A stretch of DNA of 64,000 nucleotides, taken from Nitrosomonas marina. GTDB taxonomy: Bacteria > Pseudomonadota > Gammaproteobacteria > Burkholderiales > Nitrosomonadaceae. Location of the stretch: NCBI RefSeq assembly GCF_900111605.1, contig NZ_FOIA01000008.1:1-64000 (forward strand). The letters are read 5' to 3'. The notes beneath the pieces are model-generated. The model saw only the letters and a program-made list of their open reading frames with translations, was not told the DNA's origin and did no database searches. Each line of letters starts with the position of its first letter. Position 1 is the stretch's first letter. A program made the translations under genes and the position numbers. Shown here piece after piece: positions 40,588 through 50,356 of this stretch.

Positions 40588-40679
40588 AATTTGGTGGTTT
40601 TGCTTGAGTTGTATTGAACATTTTAACAGGTGATTATAACGCAGCCAGGCATTAGCTCATCAAGATTGTATTAAGGTTA

Positions 40680-40716
40680 ATCATTTCCAGGCATGTATCA
40701 GTTGCCTGGAAATGAT
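40680..40716. repeat. Perfect 14-bp inverted repeat between divergent RDD and TetR genes
   Basis: ATCATTTCCAGGCA at 40680-40693 and its complement TGCCTGGAAATGAT at 40703-40716, separated by nine bases. It lies in the promoter interval of the RDD gene and the TetR regulator. It may be the TetR operator or a hairpin; the sequence alone does not decide. Confidence 0.6.
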
Positions 40717-40796
40717 GGCTTATCTGAATAATGCTTTTTTTAATTATAGTCAGTATGGAAACAAGTAAAAAGTTAATAAATAAACAGCAGAATAAC

Positions 40797-41390
40797 ATGC
40801 CCAAGAAAGGAAGACCGCTGGGATATGATCCGGAAGAAATGCTTGAGACATCAATGCTGCTTTTCTGGAAGAATGGTTTCGATGCTACTTCCCTGGACGA
40901 TATTCTGAATGCTGCAAAGATTTCCAAGAGCAGTTTTTATCACATGTTCGGTAGTAAACAGCAATTGTTTGAGCGTTGTCTTTGCAGATATTGTGATTCA
41001 CAGTTGGCTCAAATTGAGAAAAAATTGCAGCAATCAACTACGGGCCGCGATTTTATTGAATCGTATTTGCATGATTTGGTCGCTGCTGCCAGTCATAATG
41101 AAGATCGATATAAAGGTTGTTTCGTTGTCAATACTATTTATGAGTTTGTGGATCGTGATGTCAGTATCTCAAAGCTGATATCGAATATGATTGAGCAATT
41201 TAATCAGTTGCTACAAGTCGCCATAAAGAAAGGACAAACAGAAGGTGTGATTACTACAGATAAAACGCCATCAGCGCTGGCCTGCTTTTTAATGAGCAGC
41301 ATAGCAGGTATCAGGACAATGATTTATGCCAAGGCGGAAACCGATCAGCTCGAAGATATTGTAGATGTCACATTGGCAGCTCTCGACTGA
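40797..41390 (+). CDS. TetR-family transcriptional regulator
   Basis: A 197-residue regulator. The N-terminal helix-turn-helix spans about residues 9-56, with the signature F-D-A-T-S-L-D-D-I and S-K-S-S-F-Y-H-M-F-G-S-K (recognition helix). The remainder is the ligand-binding domain; it resembles the AcrR/NemR-like subfamily. ATG at 40797 is picked because R-P-L-G-Y-D typically follows the start in this subfamily; in-frame ATG at 40755 is an alternative. No efflux gene adjoins it; its target could be the divergent RDD gene. Confidence 0.85.
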   Translation: MPKKGRPLGYDPEEMLETSMLLFWKNGFDATSLDDILNAAKISKSSFYHMFGSKQQLFERCLCRYCDSQLAQIEKKLQQSTTGRDFIESYLHDLVAAASHNEDRYKGCFVVNTIYEFVDRDVSISKLISNMIEQFNQLLQVAIKKGQTEGVITTDKTPSALACFLMSSIAGIRTMIYAKAETDQLEDIVDVTLAALD

Positions 41391-41555
41391 ATATATTCTG
41401 TACGCTATCAACTGTGTAAGGTAAATTAGTGTGTGCTGACTTAGGCCATTAGCAGCAACTTCAATAATGAATTGAATTGAATTGAGGAGACTGGACAGCT
41501 TTTTATTTGGGATACCCATTCGAGTGCACTACAAGCATTACAGATTCTGTGTAGA

Positions 41556-43889
41556 TTAAAATAACTGATCTTTCAGGTTTTGTGGCACATACTCGGGCTC
41601 ATAGAATTGTTCCGTGGATATGGGCGGTAATTGTTCCCGAAAGAAATATTCTGTAATGCCATTTGAAAGAACCCTCAACCCGGTTTCCGGGTTGATTTTA
41701 TCAACTACGATTCCATTCGGCGGAGAGTACTTGGCTTCGGGTTCATTTTTGAGAGCGGTCTCCATGTACTGTATCCACATTGGCAGTGCAGTCCGTCCTC
41801 CCGTCTCATTTTTTCCCAGAGACTGGGGTTCATCATAGCCAATCCATGTAACAGCTGCGAGGTTTTTCTGAAAGCCGCAAAACCACGCATCAACAAAATT
41901 ACTGGTCGTGCCAGTTTTTCCGGCCAGATCTGTTCGTTTAAGCTGTTTTGCTCTGGCAGCAGTGCCATAATTGATTACATCCTGCATCATGCTGGTCATA
42001 ATAAATGCGTTACGAGGGTCAATCACACGTTCTGTCTCTTTTGGTGCTGTGTTTCTCGTCTGTTCAAGTATATTGCCGTGATTATCCTCTATGCGGCTGA
42101 TGAAATACGGTTTAATCCGGAATCCTCCATTTGCAAATACAGCATATCCGGCAGCGATTTGTAATGGTGTTACTGAACCCGAACCTAGAGCCATGGGTAA
42201 ATAGGGGGGATGTTTGTCCGCTTCAAAGCCAAATCGGGTGATGTAATCCTGAGCATATTGAAGATCAATCGCCTGCAAAATGCGGATGGATGCCAGGTTC
42301 TTGGATTTGGCCAATGCCTCGCGCATGCGAATTGGTCCGCTATACTTGCCGTCAAAATTTCTTGGTTCCCATAACTTGCTGCCTGTCTGTGCTGCGCTGA
42401 AGGAAAGTGGGGCGTCATTGATAATAGTGGCTGCCGTGAATCCTTTTTCTAGCGAAGCAGAGTAAATAAATGGTTTAAAGCTTGAGCCAGGTTGTCGCCA
42501 GGCTTGTGTGACATGATTGAACTGGTTCAGATGGAAATCAAATCCGCCAATAAGCGCCCGGATTGCTCCATTGTTTGGATCAATGGATACAAGTGCAGCT
42601 TCGACTTTGGGCAATTGCACAACATGCCAGTTTTGTTTGCGGTCTTGCTGGATATGGATTATCGCACCCTGGCTGATATGTTTTTTGTCAGCGGATTTCT
42701 GGGCATTCAGGTGCTTTTCAACAAAGCTCAATCCTTCCGACTTTATGGCAATGATTTCTCCACCTTTTTTGTATACCTGAATTTCATTTTTTTTAACGGT
42801 TAATACGACGGCTGGAACAATGTCATCACTTTCATCAATATCGTCAAATGCCTCTTCCAGCACTTTTTCCTGATCAGTACCATGCTTTGAAAGGTCAACA
42901 TGCCCGACTGGACCGCGGTAACCTCTGCGTCTGTCATATTCGAGTACGTTTGAACGCAGCGCCTGGTATGCTGCTTGCTGGTCGGAAAGACGGATGGTTG
43001 TATAGACTTTGATGCCCCTGCTATAGGCTTCTTCCTTCAGTCGATCATAAATGATCTGCCTGACCATTTCTGCAACATAGTCGGCAGGCATAGCAAATTC
43101 CCTGGTCTGCTTGACGATTGGAACAGGTTGATTTTCAAGTTGTTTGAATTCCTGATCAGAAATGTGATTGAGTTTATGAAGACGGGACAGGACATAACGC
43201 TGCCTGGCTTTTGCACGTTTAGGATTGACTACAGGATTAAAACTGGAAGGTGCTTTTGGCAAACCGGCCAGCATTGCTGCTTCAGCCAGATTAATTTCCT
43301 GTAACGTTTTGCCAAAATAGGTTTGCGCAGCTGCAGCAAAACCGTAACTGCGCTGTCCAAGGTATATCTGATTGATGTACAGTTCCAGTATTTTATCTTT
43401 GCTTAAACTGTGCTCAATTTTAAATGCGAGCAGCGCTTCACTGAATTTTCGTGTCAGTGTTTTTTCTCTGGTCAGAAAAAAGTTTCGCGCTACCTGCATG
43501 GTTATCGTACTGGCACCCTGGCGCACGCCTCCTGCAGTAAAGTTAGAATAGGCTGCTCGCAACACACCTAAATAATCAACCCCGCTGTGCTCATAAAAGC
43601 GGTCATCCTCTGCTGCGAGGATGGCCTGTTTTAGATGGGCTGGCACTGCATCAATCCTGACGAGATCGCGGCGTTCGGTTCCAAACTCACCAATCAATAA
43701 ACCTTCTTCACTATAAATCCGTAAAGGTATCTTGGGTTGATAGTCCGTTAATGTATTTAACGATGGCAGCGATGAAAAAGTCACAAGTGCTGCAAAAATA
43801 AGCAGCAAAACACTGATCAGGCCCAGTGCGAAAAAAGTAATGAATGAGTAATAAAGCCAACGAGTAATCATGAAAATGAATCGAAGCAC
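41556..43889 (-). CDS. mrcA: Penicillin-binding protein 1A (bifunctional)
   Basis: A 777-residue class A PBP. One N-terminal TM helix (about residues 12-34) is followed by the transglycosylase domain with E-D-D-R-F-Y-E-H-S-G-V-D and Q-G-A-S-T-I-T-M-Q. The transpeptidase domain has the S-x-x-K motif (G-S-S-F-K-P-F), S-K-N and K-T-G-T-T. An inserted OB-like region sits between them. Length fits PBP1a. It is divergent from pilM with 171 bases between, an arrangement conserved in many gammaproteobacteria and betaproteobacteria. Confidence 0.95.
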   Translation of the reverse strand: MLRFIFMITRWLYYSFITFFALGLISVLLLIFAALVTFSSLPSLNTLTDYQPKIPLRIYSEEGLLIGEFGTERRDLVRIDAVPAHLKQAILAAEDDRFYEHSGVDYLGVLRAAYSNFTAGGVRQGASTITMQVARNFFLTREKTLTRKFSEALLAFKIEHSLSKDKILELYINQIYLGQRSYGFAAAAQTYFGKTLQEINLAEAAMLAGLPKAPSSFNPVVNPKRAKARQRYVLSRLHKLNHISDQEFKQLENQPVPIVKQTREFAMPADYVAEMVRQIIYDRLKEEAYSRGIKVYTTIRLSDQQAAYQALRSNVLEYDRRRGYRGPVGHVDLSKHGTDQEKVLEEAFDDIDESDDIVPAVVLTVKKNEIQVYKKGGEIIAIKSEGLSFVEKHLNAQKSADKKHISQGAIIHIQQDRKQNWHVVQLPKVEAALVSIDPNNGAIRALIGGFDFHLNQFNHVTQAWRQPGSSFKPFIYSASLEKGFTAATIINDAPLSFSAAQTGSKLWEPRNFDGKYSGPIRMREALAKSKNLASIRILQAIDLQYAQDYITRFGFEADKHPPYLPMALGSGSVTPLQIAAGYAVFANGGFRIKPYFISRIEDNHGNILEQTRNTAPKETERVIDPRNAFIMTSMMQDVINYGTAARAKQLKRTDLAGKTGTTSNFVDAWFCGFQKNLAAVTWIGYDEPQSLGKNETGGRTALPMWIQYMETALKNEPEAKYSPPNGIVVDKINPETGLRVLSNGITEYFFREQLPPISTEQFYEPEYVPQNLKDQLF

Positions 43890-44060
43890 GTGAACAAAGT
43901 CAAGTTAAAACAGTTTTGGAGGGTATATCTCCCTTTTTTCCACAAATCCATTTTTTTTGAGTCTGTCAGAATGTAGTCGTATTGCAGGTCATTCGGGATT
44001 AACAAACTATTTTTCAGGATATCAACTTAACTCTTGGAAAATTTGAAAATTAACTAACAT

Positions 44061-45188
44061 GTGAGTATTACCTCAAATAACGCAATGTTCAAGGGAAAAT
44101 TTGATTTTAATCTAGACTTTCTGAAAATGAAGTCACCCTCATTAATCGGTGTAGACATCAGTTCATCATCGATAAAAATGGTTGAATTATCGAAAGTCGG
44201 TAAAACGAGTGGCAGTTATCGTGTTGAGCGATATGTGATCGAGCCAATGCAGGCGGATTCGGTTCAGGACGGTGCAATCGTAAATATGGAGACTGTCAGC
44301 GAGAGTATACAGCGCGGTTGGAAACGACTGGGCTCACGCTGCAAGAAAATAGCATTGGCTTTGCCAGCTTCCGACGTTATTACCAAAAAAATTATCGTTC
44401 CTGCCGGGCAACGGGAGGAAGATCTTGAATTTCAGGTTGAAAATGAAGCCAGCCAATATATTCCATTCCCATTGGATGAAATTAATCTTGATTTTCAAAT
44501 TATAAGACCTTTGCCTAACAATCCAGATGAAGTTGAAGTTCTGATTGCGGCATCACGAAAAGAAAAGGTCGAGGATCGAGTGGCGGCCTCATTAACAGCC
44601 GGTTTGAAAGCAGTCGTGATGGATGTGGAACCGTATGCTGCCCAAACAGTATATGAGTTGATTCAGGATCAATTTCCCGGCGGTAGCGATGATCCAGTGA
44701 TTGCTTTGGTGGATATTGGCGCTACTGTCATGAAGACTAATGTCCTGCACAAAGGGGAGTCTGTCTATCTGCGGGATCAACCATTTGGTGGCGATCAACT
44801 AACTCAAGAAATTCATAATCAGTTCAATTTATCGCTTGAAGAGTCAGAAAAAGCAAAGCGGAATGGTGGATTACCGGAAAATTACAAAACTGATGTGCTG
44901 CAGCCATTTTGTGAAACGCTCGCAATTGAAGTGATGCGGGCCATTCAGTTTTTTTATACATCCACGCAATATACAGAAATCGATTACATTTTGATTGCTG
45001 GCGGCTGCGCTGCGATACCCGACCTCGACAAGGTTATCGCAGAACGGACGCAGGTTGGTACGTTTGTCGTGAACCCGTTCTTGAATATGGAATTCTCCAG
45101 TCGAATTATTCCCAGGCAGATCAAAAATGACGCGCCTTCTCTTTTAATTGCTTGTGGTTTAGCTATGCGTAGTTTTGACTCGTTATGA
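44061..45188 (+). CDS. pilM: Type IV pilus assembly protein PilM
   Basis: An actin-like cytoplasmic protein of up to 375 residues that binds PilN. The nucleotide-binding segment I-G-V-D-I-S-S-S-S-I-K is near the N-terminus and L-V-D-I-G-A-T is in the middle; V-I-A-G-G-C-A closes the fold. GTG at 44061 gives 375 residues; ATG at 44085 (M-F-K-G-K-F-D) or at 44127 are equally possible because no strong ribosome binding site is visible. The stop overlaps the pilN start by four bases. Confidence 0.93.
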   Translation: MSITSNNAMFKGKFDFNLDFLKMKSPSLIGVDISSSSIKMVELSKVGKTSGSYRVERYVIEPMQADSVQDGAIVNMETVSESIQRGWKRLGSRCKKIALALPASDVITKKIIVPAGQREEDLEFQVENEASQYIPFPLDEINLDFQIIRPLPNNPDEVEVLIAASRKEKVEDRVAASLTAGLKAVVMDVEPYAAQTVYELIQDQFPGGSDDPVIALVDIGATVMKTNVLHKGESVYLRDQPFGGDQLTQEIHNQFNLSLEESEKAKRNGGLPENYKTDVLQPFCETLAIEVMRAIQFFYTSTQYTEIDYILIAGGCAAIPDLDKVIAERTQVGTFVVNPFLNMEFSSRIIPRQIKNDAPSLLIACGLAMRSFDSL

Positions 45189-45772
45189 TACAAATTAATC
45201 TTCTTCCTCATCGTGAAATAAAACGTAAGGCACAACAGCAACAGTTCGCAGTTTCTGCCGGCATTATCTTTGCGGTTGGTCTGCTTACAATTTGGGGGGT
45301 GCACTACATGATCAACGAAAAAATTGAGTTTCAAAGAGAGCGGAACCAGTACCTTAACAACCATATCGCAATTCTTGATAAGCAGATCGAAGAAATCAGA
45401 GAGATCAAAAATCAAACCCAGGAATTGCTTGCAAGAAAAGGGGTTGTCGAAACGTTACAGGGTAATCGCTCCGAAGTCGTTCACTTGCTAGATCAGTTAG
45501 TAAGATTGCTTCCTGATGGTGTCTATCTAAAAAGTATCAAACAAGAAGACCGTACAATCAATCTCTCCGGTTTTGCGCAATCAAATGCATGGGTTTCAAC
45601 ACTTATGCGCAATCTTGAGTCTTCGCCATGGCTGGAATCACCAGCTTTGATTGAAATCAAAGCAGTGACGGTCAATAGCATGCGACAAAATGAATTTAAT
45701 TTGAATATTAAGTTGAAACCCGTCGCAGATAGTAATGGTGAATTCGCTGTCGCCGGTTCTAATATTTTATGA
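45185..45772 (+). CDS. pilN: Type IV pilus assembly protein PilN
   Basis: A 195-residue inner-membrane protein. The N-terminus M-I-Q-I-N-L-L-P-H-R-E is the PilM-binding motif (I-N-L-L-P). One TM helix (about residues 23-43) is followed by a coiled coil and a periplasmic fold. It forms the inner-membrane alignment complex with PilO and PilP. Confidence 0.93.
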   Translation: MIQINLLPHREIKRKAQQQQFAVSAGIIFAVGLLTIWGVHYMINEKIEFQRERNQYLNNHIAILDKQIEEIREIKNQTQELLARKGVVETLQGNRSEVVHLLDQLVRLLPDGVYLKSIKQEDRTINLSGFAQSNAWVSTLMRNLESSPWLESPALIEIKAVTVNSMRQNEFNLNIKLKPVADSNGEFAVAGSNIL

Positions 45773-45784
45773 GATTCGTGCATT

Positions 45785-46396
45785 ATGAATATGCTTGAAG
45801 AATTACGTCATTTAGATCCAAATGATCCCGGAAGATGGCCGGCTTCGGTAAGAACGACGGCCCTGCTGGCCTTAATGGTGATCATTCTTGCCGCAGGTTA
45901 TTATTTTGTCTGGCAAGATCAATTGAACAATCTCGATAACATTCGAGCAGAAGAACAGACTTTGAAGGACACTTATATTGTCAAAAAGCGAAGTGCAGTT
46001 AACTTGCCTGCACTCAAACAACAGTTAGTCGATATAGAGCGTTCTCTTAGCGCGCTTCTCAAGCAGCTTCCCAATAAATCAGAAATGGAGGCACTACTGG
46101 TTGACATTAATCAGGCAGGGCTTGGTCGAGGGCTTCAGTTTGAGCTATTCAAACCTGCTGAAAGCGAGATTATACGCGAGTTTTATGCAGAATTGCCCGT
46201 TACCGTCAGGGTGACCGGCGGCTATCATGACATTGGGTCTTTTGCCAGTGATATAGCCCAACTTCCTCGGATTGTGACGTTAAATAATATCACTATTGTT
46301 CCGAGTGCTGACAACGCGTTAACACTGGATGCTGTTGCCAAAACATTCCGATATCTCGACGAAAATGAAATGTTTAATCAGGGAGCACAACAGTGA
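45785..46396 (+). CDS. pilO: Type IV pilus assembly protein PilO
   Basis: A 203-residue inner-membrane protein with one TM helix (about residues 26-44) and a coiled coil (about 45-100), ending in a ferredoxin-like periplasmic domain. It heterodimerises with PilN. The next start overlaps its stop by four bases, a tight operon. Confidence 0.92.
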   Translation: MNMLEELRHLDPNDPGRWPASVRTTALLALMVIILAAGYYFVWQDQLNNLDNIRAEEQTLKDTYIVKKRSAVNLPALKQQLVDIERSLSALLKQLPNKSEMEALLVDINQAGLGRGLQFELFKPAESEIIREFYAELPVTVRVTGGYHDIGSFASDIAQLPRIVTLNNITIVPSADNALTLDAVAKTFRYLDENEMFNQGAQQ

Positions 46397-46905
46397 AGAA
46401 ATTAAGAATCATGGCGATTTTAGTTGCAGCGTCGTTGTTGACGGCTTGCGAATCTGGAGATCTTGCCGATCTTGATACGTTTATCAGCAACGCAGGCAAA
46501 GGACTTCGTGGCCAGGTTGATCCATTACCGGAAGTCAAAACCTTTGAACTGTTTGCTTATGATGCTTTTGATATTCCAAGTCCTTTTGAACCGAGGAAAA
46601 AAGAACAGGCGCAAAGTGCTGGTAATGGTATACAGCCTGATTTGACGCGCAGAAAGGAATATCTTGAGAGTTTCCCGTTGGAGAGCCTGGAAATGGTTGG
46701 TTCGCTGGAACAGAATGGAATTATATACGCAGTGGTGAAAACTCCAGAAAAAAGCCTGCTTCGCGTTGGTATTGGAAATTATTTGGGTCAGGATTTCGGC
46801 AAAATTAACCAGATTTCTGAGTCAGAAATTGAATTAAGGGAATTAGTGCAAGATGGTGTCGATGAATGGTCAGAGCGTATCAGCACGCTTATGCTCAAAA
46901 ATTAG
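46393..46905 (+). CDS. pilP: Pilus assembly lipoprotein PilP
   Basis: A 170-residue inner-membrane lipoprotein. The signal ends in L-L-T-A-C19, a lipobox. The C-terminal beta-domain (Y-A-V-V-K-T-P and V-G-I-G-N-Y-L-G) binds the PilQ secretin and PilN/PilO. Typical length. Confidence 0.92.
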   Translation: MKKLRIMAILVAASLLTACESGDLADLDTFISNAGKGLRGQVDPLPEVKTFELFAYDAFDIPSPFEPRKKEQAQSAGNGIQPDLTRRKEYLESFPLESLEMVGSLEQNGIIYAVVKTPEKSLLRVGIGNYLGQDFGKINQISESEIELRELVQDGVDEWSERISTLMLKN

Positions 46906-46915
46906 GAGTCTAGCA

Positions 46916-49021
46916 ATGAAACTATCCAGCAGCAAAGTTAAATTATTCATATCATGGTTTGTCGCGTTGTTCTTGCTAGTATCATATTCCGTCCATGCTG
47001 ATACCTTGCATGAGAAAACAATAAATCGGCTCAATTCACTTGATATTTCCACGATTGAAGATGGCAGGGTGGTTGTCAAGTTTGGGCTTGATCAACCACT
47101 TTCAAGTCCTCCGATTGGTGTCTCTCTCAGTAATCCACACCGGGTCTATTTTGACTTTCATCATGTTTCCAATGGGTTGGGAAGAAATTTTCAGGAGATT
47201 GAAGAAGGTGACTTGCAAAACATCAATATTGTACAGGTCGGTGAACGCACACGAATCGTCTTTAATCTGCATGGCCTGATGCATCATGAAACATTTTTAC
47301 AGGAAAATATTTTATTAGTCAGTCTGAAATCCATCGATGAACACCAGAATGCAGGGCCGGTTGCACGTTTCTCTAACGATGGTCCGGAAAAAGAACTAAA
47401 TAGCGTACTTGATATTGATTTTCGGCGTGGAGAAAGTGGCGAAGGTCGCATTATTGTTGATTTAACGCATGCCGGGGCGGGTATTGATGTTCACCAGCAG
47501 GGAGAAAAACTCGTTGTTGAGTTTATTGATACCTATCTACCCAGTAATCTGGAGCGGAAACTGGATGTAACAGATTTCGCCACCCCTATAAATATTGTTG
47601 ACACGGTTATGCTGGGTGATAATGTGCGTATGGTGATCGAGTCATCCGGACGCTGGGAACATACGGCGCGCCAGGCTGACACGCAATTTGTGCTGGAAGT
47701 GCGCGCATTGGCTGAGAATGAAGATGAGCTCGCAGAACGCAGGCGTGCAAATGGCGGTTATGTTGGCGAAAAACTGTCGCTAAACTTTCAGGATGTAGAG
47801 GTTCGAGCGGTATTGCAGGTGATTGCAGATTTTACAAACCTGAATATTATTGCCAGTGATTCTGTCGGCGGCAATCTGACGTTACGATTAAGAGATGTCC
47901 CGTGGGACCAGGCACTGGATATCGTTTTGCAAGCCAATGGCTTGGCAAAACGTCAGACCGGAAATGTCATTTATGTTGCGCCGAGCAAGGAGATGGCAGA
48001 CAGAGAATTGCTGGAGCTGGAGGCGAAACAACAGGTCGCTGAAATGGAACCGCTTGTTACAGAAACGTTTCAGTTGAATCATCGCAGAGTTGATTCAATT
48101 GCATTTGAGGGTATGCTGAGTGATCGTGGCACGATAAATCTTGATGAAATCAGCAATACCATGACTGTGACCGATATTCCATTAAGAATCGCCGAGGTCA
48201 GAAAGCGTATCAAGCGTCTGGATGTATTTGAAAGACAGGTTATGATAGAAGCCCGGATAGTCGAAGCGACAGAAACTTTCAGCCGCGATCTGGGTGCCCG
48301 GTTTGGCGTGAAAAATGTGTCCAAAGTAGGTAACAATCGTCTGGGGGTATCTGGCAATGTGACCGATTCAAGTAATCTGGCGATCGGCGAAGAAGTTCCT
48401 GCAGGAGATAACCTGAACGTAAATCTACCGGCCGCAGCAGGCGCAGGGTTATTGGGAGGGCCAGCTGCCTTGGGCTTGAGCTTGTTGAAAATCAATAACT
48501 CCCGACTGATTAATCTGGAGCTGTCAGCTCTGGAAACTGATACGAAAGGGCGCGTCATTGCCAGCCCGCGGGTGGTAACCGCACATGGTGTGGAAGCAAT
48601 TATCGAGCAAGGCGACCGTGTGCCTTTTCAACAGGCGACGAGCAGTGGTGCAACGAGTGTGCGCTTTGTCAATGCGGTACTGAGTCTCAAGGTGAAACCA
48701 TTGATTACGTTTGATAATCAGATAGACATGGAGCTTACCGTCAATCAGGATAAGATTGGTGAAAGTGTTAGTGCCTTTTTGCCACCCGCAATTAATACAA
48801 AGCAGGTGACAACCAAAGTTCTGGTTGAGAATGGAGGGACAGTGGTTATCGGTGGTATCTTTGAGCGTACAGAAAATAATATTGTAAACAAGGTTCCACT
48901 GCTGGGTGACATTCCTTACATTGGGTATCTTTTTAGAAATACGTCCAAACGTGACGATAAGCGGGAGCTGCTGGTTTTTGTAACCCCGCGGATTTTGAAT
49001 GAAAGGCTGAATTTGCAGTAG
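46916..49021 (+). CDS. pilQ: Type IV pilus secretin PilQ
   Basis: A 701-residue outer-membrane secretin. A signal peptide ends near S-V-H-A-D. Two AMIN domains lie in about residues 40-290, then an STN-like region (L-S-L-N-F-Q-D-V-E-V-R-A-V-L-Q-V), the N1-type domain and the secretin barrel ending in P-L-L-G-D-I-P-Y-I-G-Y-L-F and L-L-V-F-V-T-P-R-I. ATG at 46916 is chosen because AGGAG lies just upstream; an earlier in-frame ATG at 46853 falls inside pilP. It converges with trmL. Confidence 0.95.
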   Translation: MKLSSSKVKLFISWFVALFLLVSYSVHADTLHEKTINRLNSLDISTIEDGRVVVKFGLDQPLSSPPIGVSLSNPHRVYFDFHHVSNGLGRNFQEIEEGDLQNINIVQVGERTRIVFNLHGLMHHETFLQENILLVSLKSIDEHQNAGPVARFSNDGPEKELNSVLDIDFRRGESGEGRIIVDLTHAGAGIDVHQQGEKLVVEFIDTYLPSNLERKLDVTDFATPINIVDTVMLGDNVRMVIESSGRWEHTARQADTQFVLEVRALAENEDELAERRRANGGYVGEKLSLNFQDVEVRAVLQVIADFTNLNIIASDSVGGNLTLRLRDVPWDQALDIVLQANGLAKRQTGNVIYVAPSKEMADRELLELEAKQQVAEMEPLVTETFQLNHRRVDSIAFEGMLSDRGTINLDEISNTMTVTDIPLRIAEVRKRIKRLDVFERQVMIEARIVEATETFSRDLGARFGVKNVSKVGNNRLGVSGNVTDSSNLAIGEEVPAGDNLNVNLPAAAGAGLLGGPAALGLSLLKINNSRLINLELSALETDTKGRVIASPRVVTAHGVEAIIEQGDRVPFQQATSSGATSVRFVNAVLSLKVKPLITFDNQIDMELTVNQDKIGESVSAFLPPAINTKQVTTKVLVENGGTVVIGGIFERTENNIVNKVPLLGDIPYIGYLFRNTSKRDDKRELLVFVTPRILNERLNLQ

Positions 49022-49025
49022 CAAT

Positions 49026-49490
49026 CTAAACACCGGATTGGAAACCGAACTGTCGCCATGCTTCGTACGCGATGATGGCGGCAGTATTCGACAAGTTCAA
49101 ACTGCGACTGCCGTAAACCATGGGTACACGCAGGTGCATGTGATTCGAAATGTTGTGTAATACATCTACAGGCAGTCCTTTCGTTTCTGAGCCAAATAAA
49201 AAAGAGTCGTCATGGCAAAATTCGATTGTGTCATATCGAATTTTACCTTTGGTAGTAATAGCAAACAGCCGACTGGAATCAATTTGCTCCAGACAATCAC
49301 TCCAGTTGTTGTGAATTTTGATATTAGCGAACTCGTGATAGTCAAGGCCGGCGCGTAGCAGCTGTTTATTGCGTAACATAAATCCTAGTGGTTTAACCAG
49401 ATGCAGTTGCGTACCTGTATTGGCACATAATCGAATTATGTTACCTGTATTTTGCGGAATTTCCGGTTGAAAAAGAATAATGTTAAACAT
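49026..49490 (-). CDS. trmL: tRNA (cytidine/uridine-34 2'-O)-methyltransferase TrmL
   Basis: A 154-residue SPOUT methyltransferase that modifies the wobble base of tRNA-Leu. Signatures are the N-terminal Q-P-E-I-P-Q-N-T-G-N-I-I-R-L, G-S-E-T-K-G-L-P and the C-terminal knot Y-G-S-R-S-L-N-L-S-N-T-A-A. Normal length. The start lies 38 bases after comF on the same strand, and its stop is five bases from that of pilQ. Confidence 0.93.
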   Translation of the reverse strand: MFNIILFQPEIPQNTGNIIRLCANTGTQLHLVKPLGFMLRNKQLLRAGLDYHEFANIKIHNNWSDCLEQIDSSRLFAITTKGKIRYDTIEFCHDDSFLFGSETKGLPVDVLHNISNHMHLRVPMVYGSRSLNLSNTAAIIAYEAWRQFGFQSGV

Positions 49491-49528
49491 GTGCGGCTGG
49501 TCTTAACTGTCTGCTTCCGTTTTTTTAC

Positions 49529-50239
49529 CTAAAAACAATAGTCGGATTGCATCCAGAAGCGCTCTTTCTGTGCTCTGGTTACAATCCAGTTCGTAATTCT
49601 ACATGCACCCTGCTTGCGTAATTGATTTGCTAGTTCATTTAATGTTGCACCTGTTGTCATGACATCATCGACGATTGCAACGTGCATACCTGATAGATTT
49701 TGATTACAGATAAAAGCCTTCTTTACATTATCGCGACGCATTTTCCACGGTAGTTCCGCTTGCGGGAGTGTATTCTTGATGCGCTTGCAGCTATCGTGGC
49801 AAAATTGAATACGCAACTGTTGTGACAGATGACGACCAATTTCTATCGCCTGGTTAAATCCTCTTTCTTGGAGTCGTTTGGGGTGCAAAGGCATAGGAAT
49901 AACCAAATCCGGTTGGTCGGTTGATTGCTGGTGCCGAATTGTTTCTAACAGTAGTTCTGCCAGAACAGGTGCAATAGCAAGTTGCTGTCGGTATTTAAGT
50001 GCGTGTACGAGCATGTCTGCCGGGAAAGTATAAATTAACGCTGCGATGGTTGTAGAATATGCAGGCGGACTGGCCAGGCAGCTGCCGCAGATGTTGGTCG
50101 TGCCAGTGATAAGGGTTTTTGCGCATATTTTGCAAACATTGGCGGTCAGCCTGGACAGACTTTTAGAACACCCGCTGCAGAAATCGTGACTGGAAACCGC
50201 ACCACAGAGTATGCAGTTTTTATGAATCAGCAGTTTCAC
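49529..50239 (-). CDS. comF: ComF-family phosphoribosyltransferase-like protein
   Basis: A 236-residue ComF protein, needed for DNA uptake in transformable bacteria. The N-terminal zinc region has C-I-L-C-G and C-S-G-C with C-K-I-C and C-G-S-C. The PRTase-like half has [19 protein letters not shown] and [13 protein letters not shown]. It is divergent from bioB, the common comF/bioB arrangement. Confidence 0.92.
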   Translation of the reverse strand: MKLLIHKNCILCGAVSSHDFCSGCSKSLSRLTANVCKICAKTLITGTTNICGSCLASPPAYSTTIAALIYTFPADMLVHALKYRQQLAIAPVLAELLLETIRHQQSTDQPDLVIPMPLHPKRLQERGFNQAIEIGRHLSQQLRIQFCHDSCKRIKNTLPQAELPWKMRRDNVKKAFICNQNLSGMHVAIVDDVMTTGATLNELANQLRKQGACRITNWIVTRAQKERFWMQSDYCF

Positions 50240-50356
50240 ATTGTTCCTCTAAAAACAGCCGTTCAAATTGACAATACTGTTCGAATCCGTAATCATCCTG
50301 CCAATTATAAATTGAAATCGGAAAAAGCAGTTCCAATATATTCGAGGGAAACAGAT

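Noticed and set aside
50268..50296. A BirA or BioR-type operator before bioB
   Set aside because: A TTGACA is present, but neither a BirA palindrome nor a BioR consensus was found. The short CAATT/AATTG repeat at 50303-50315 is too weak to call.
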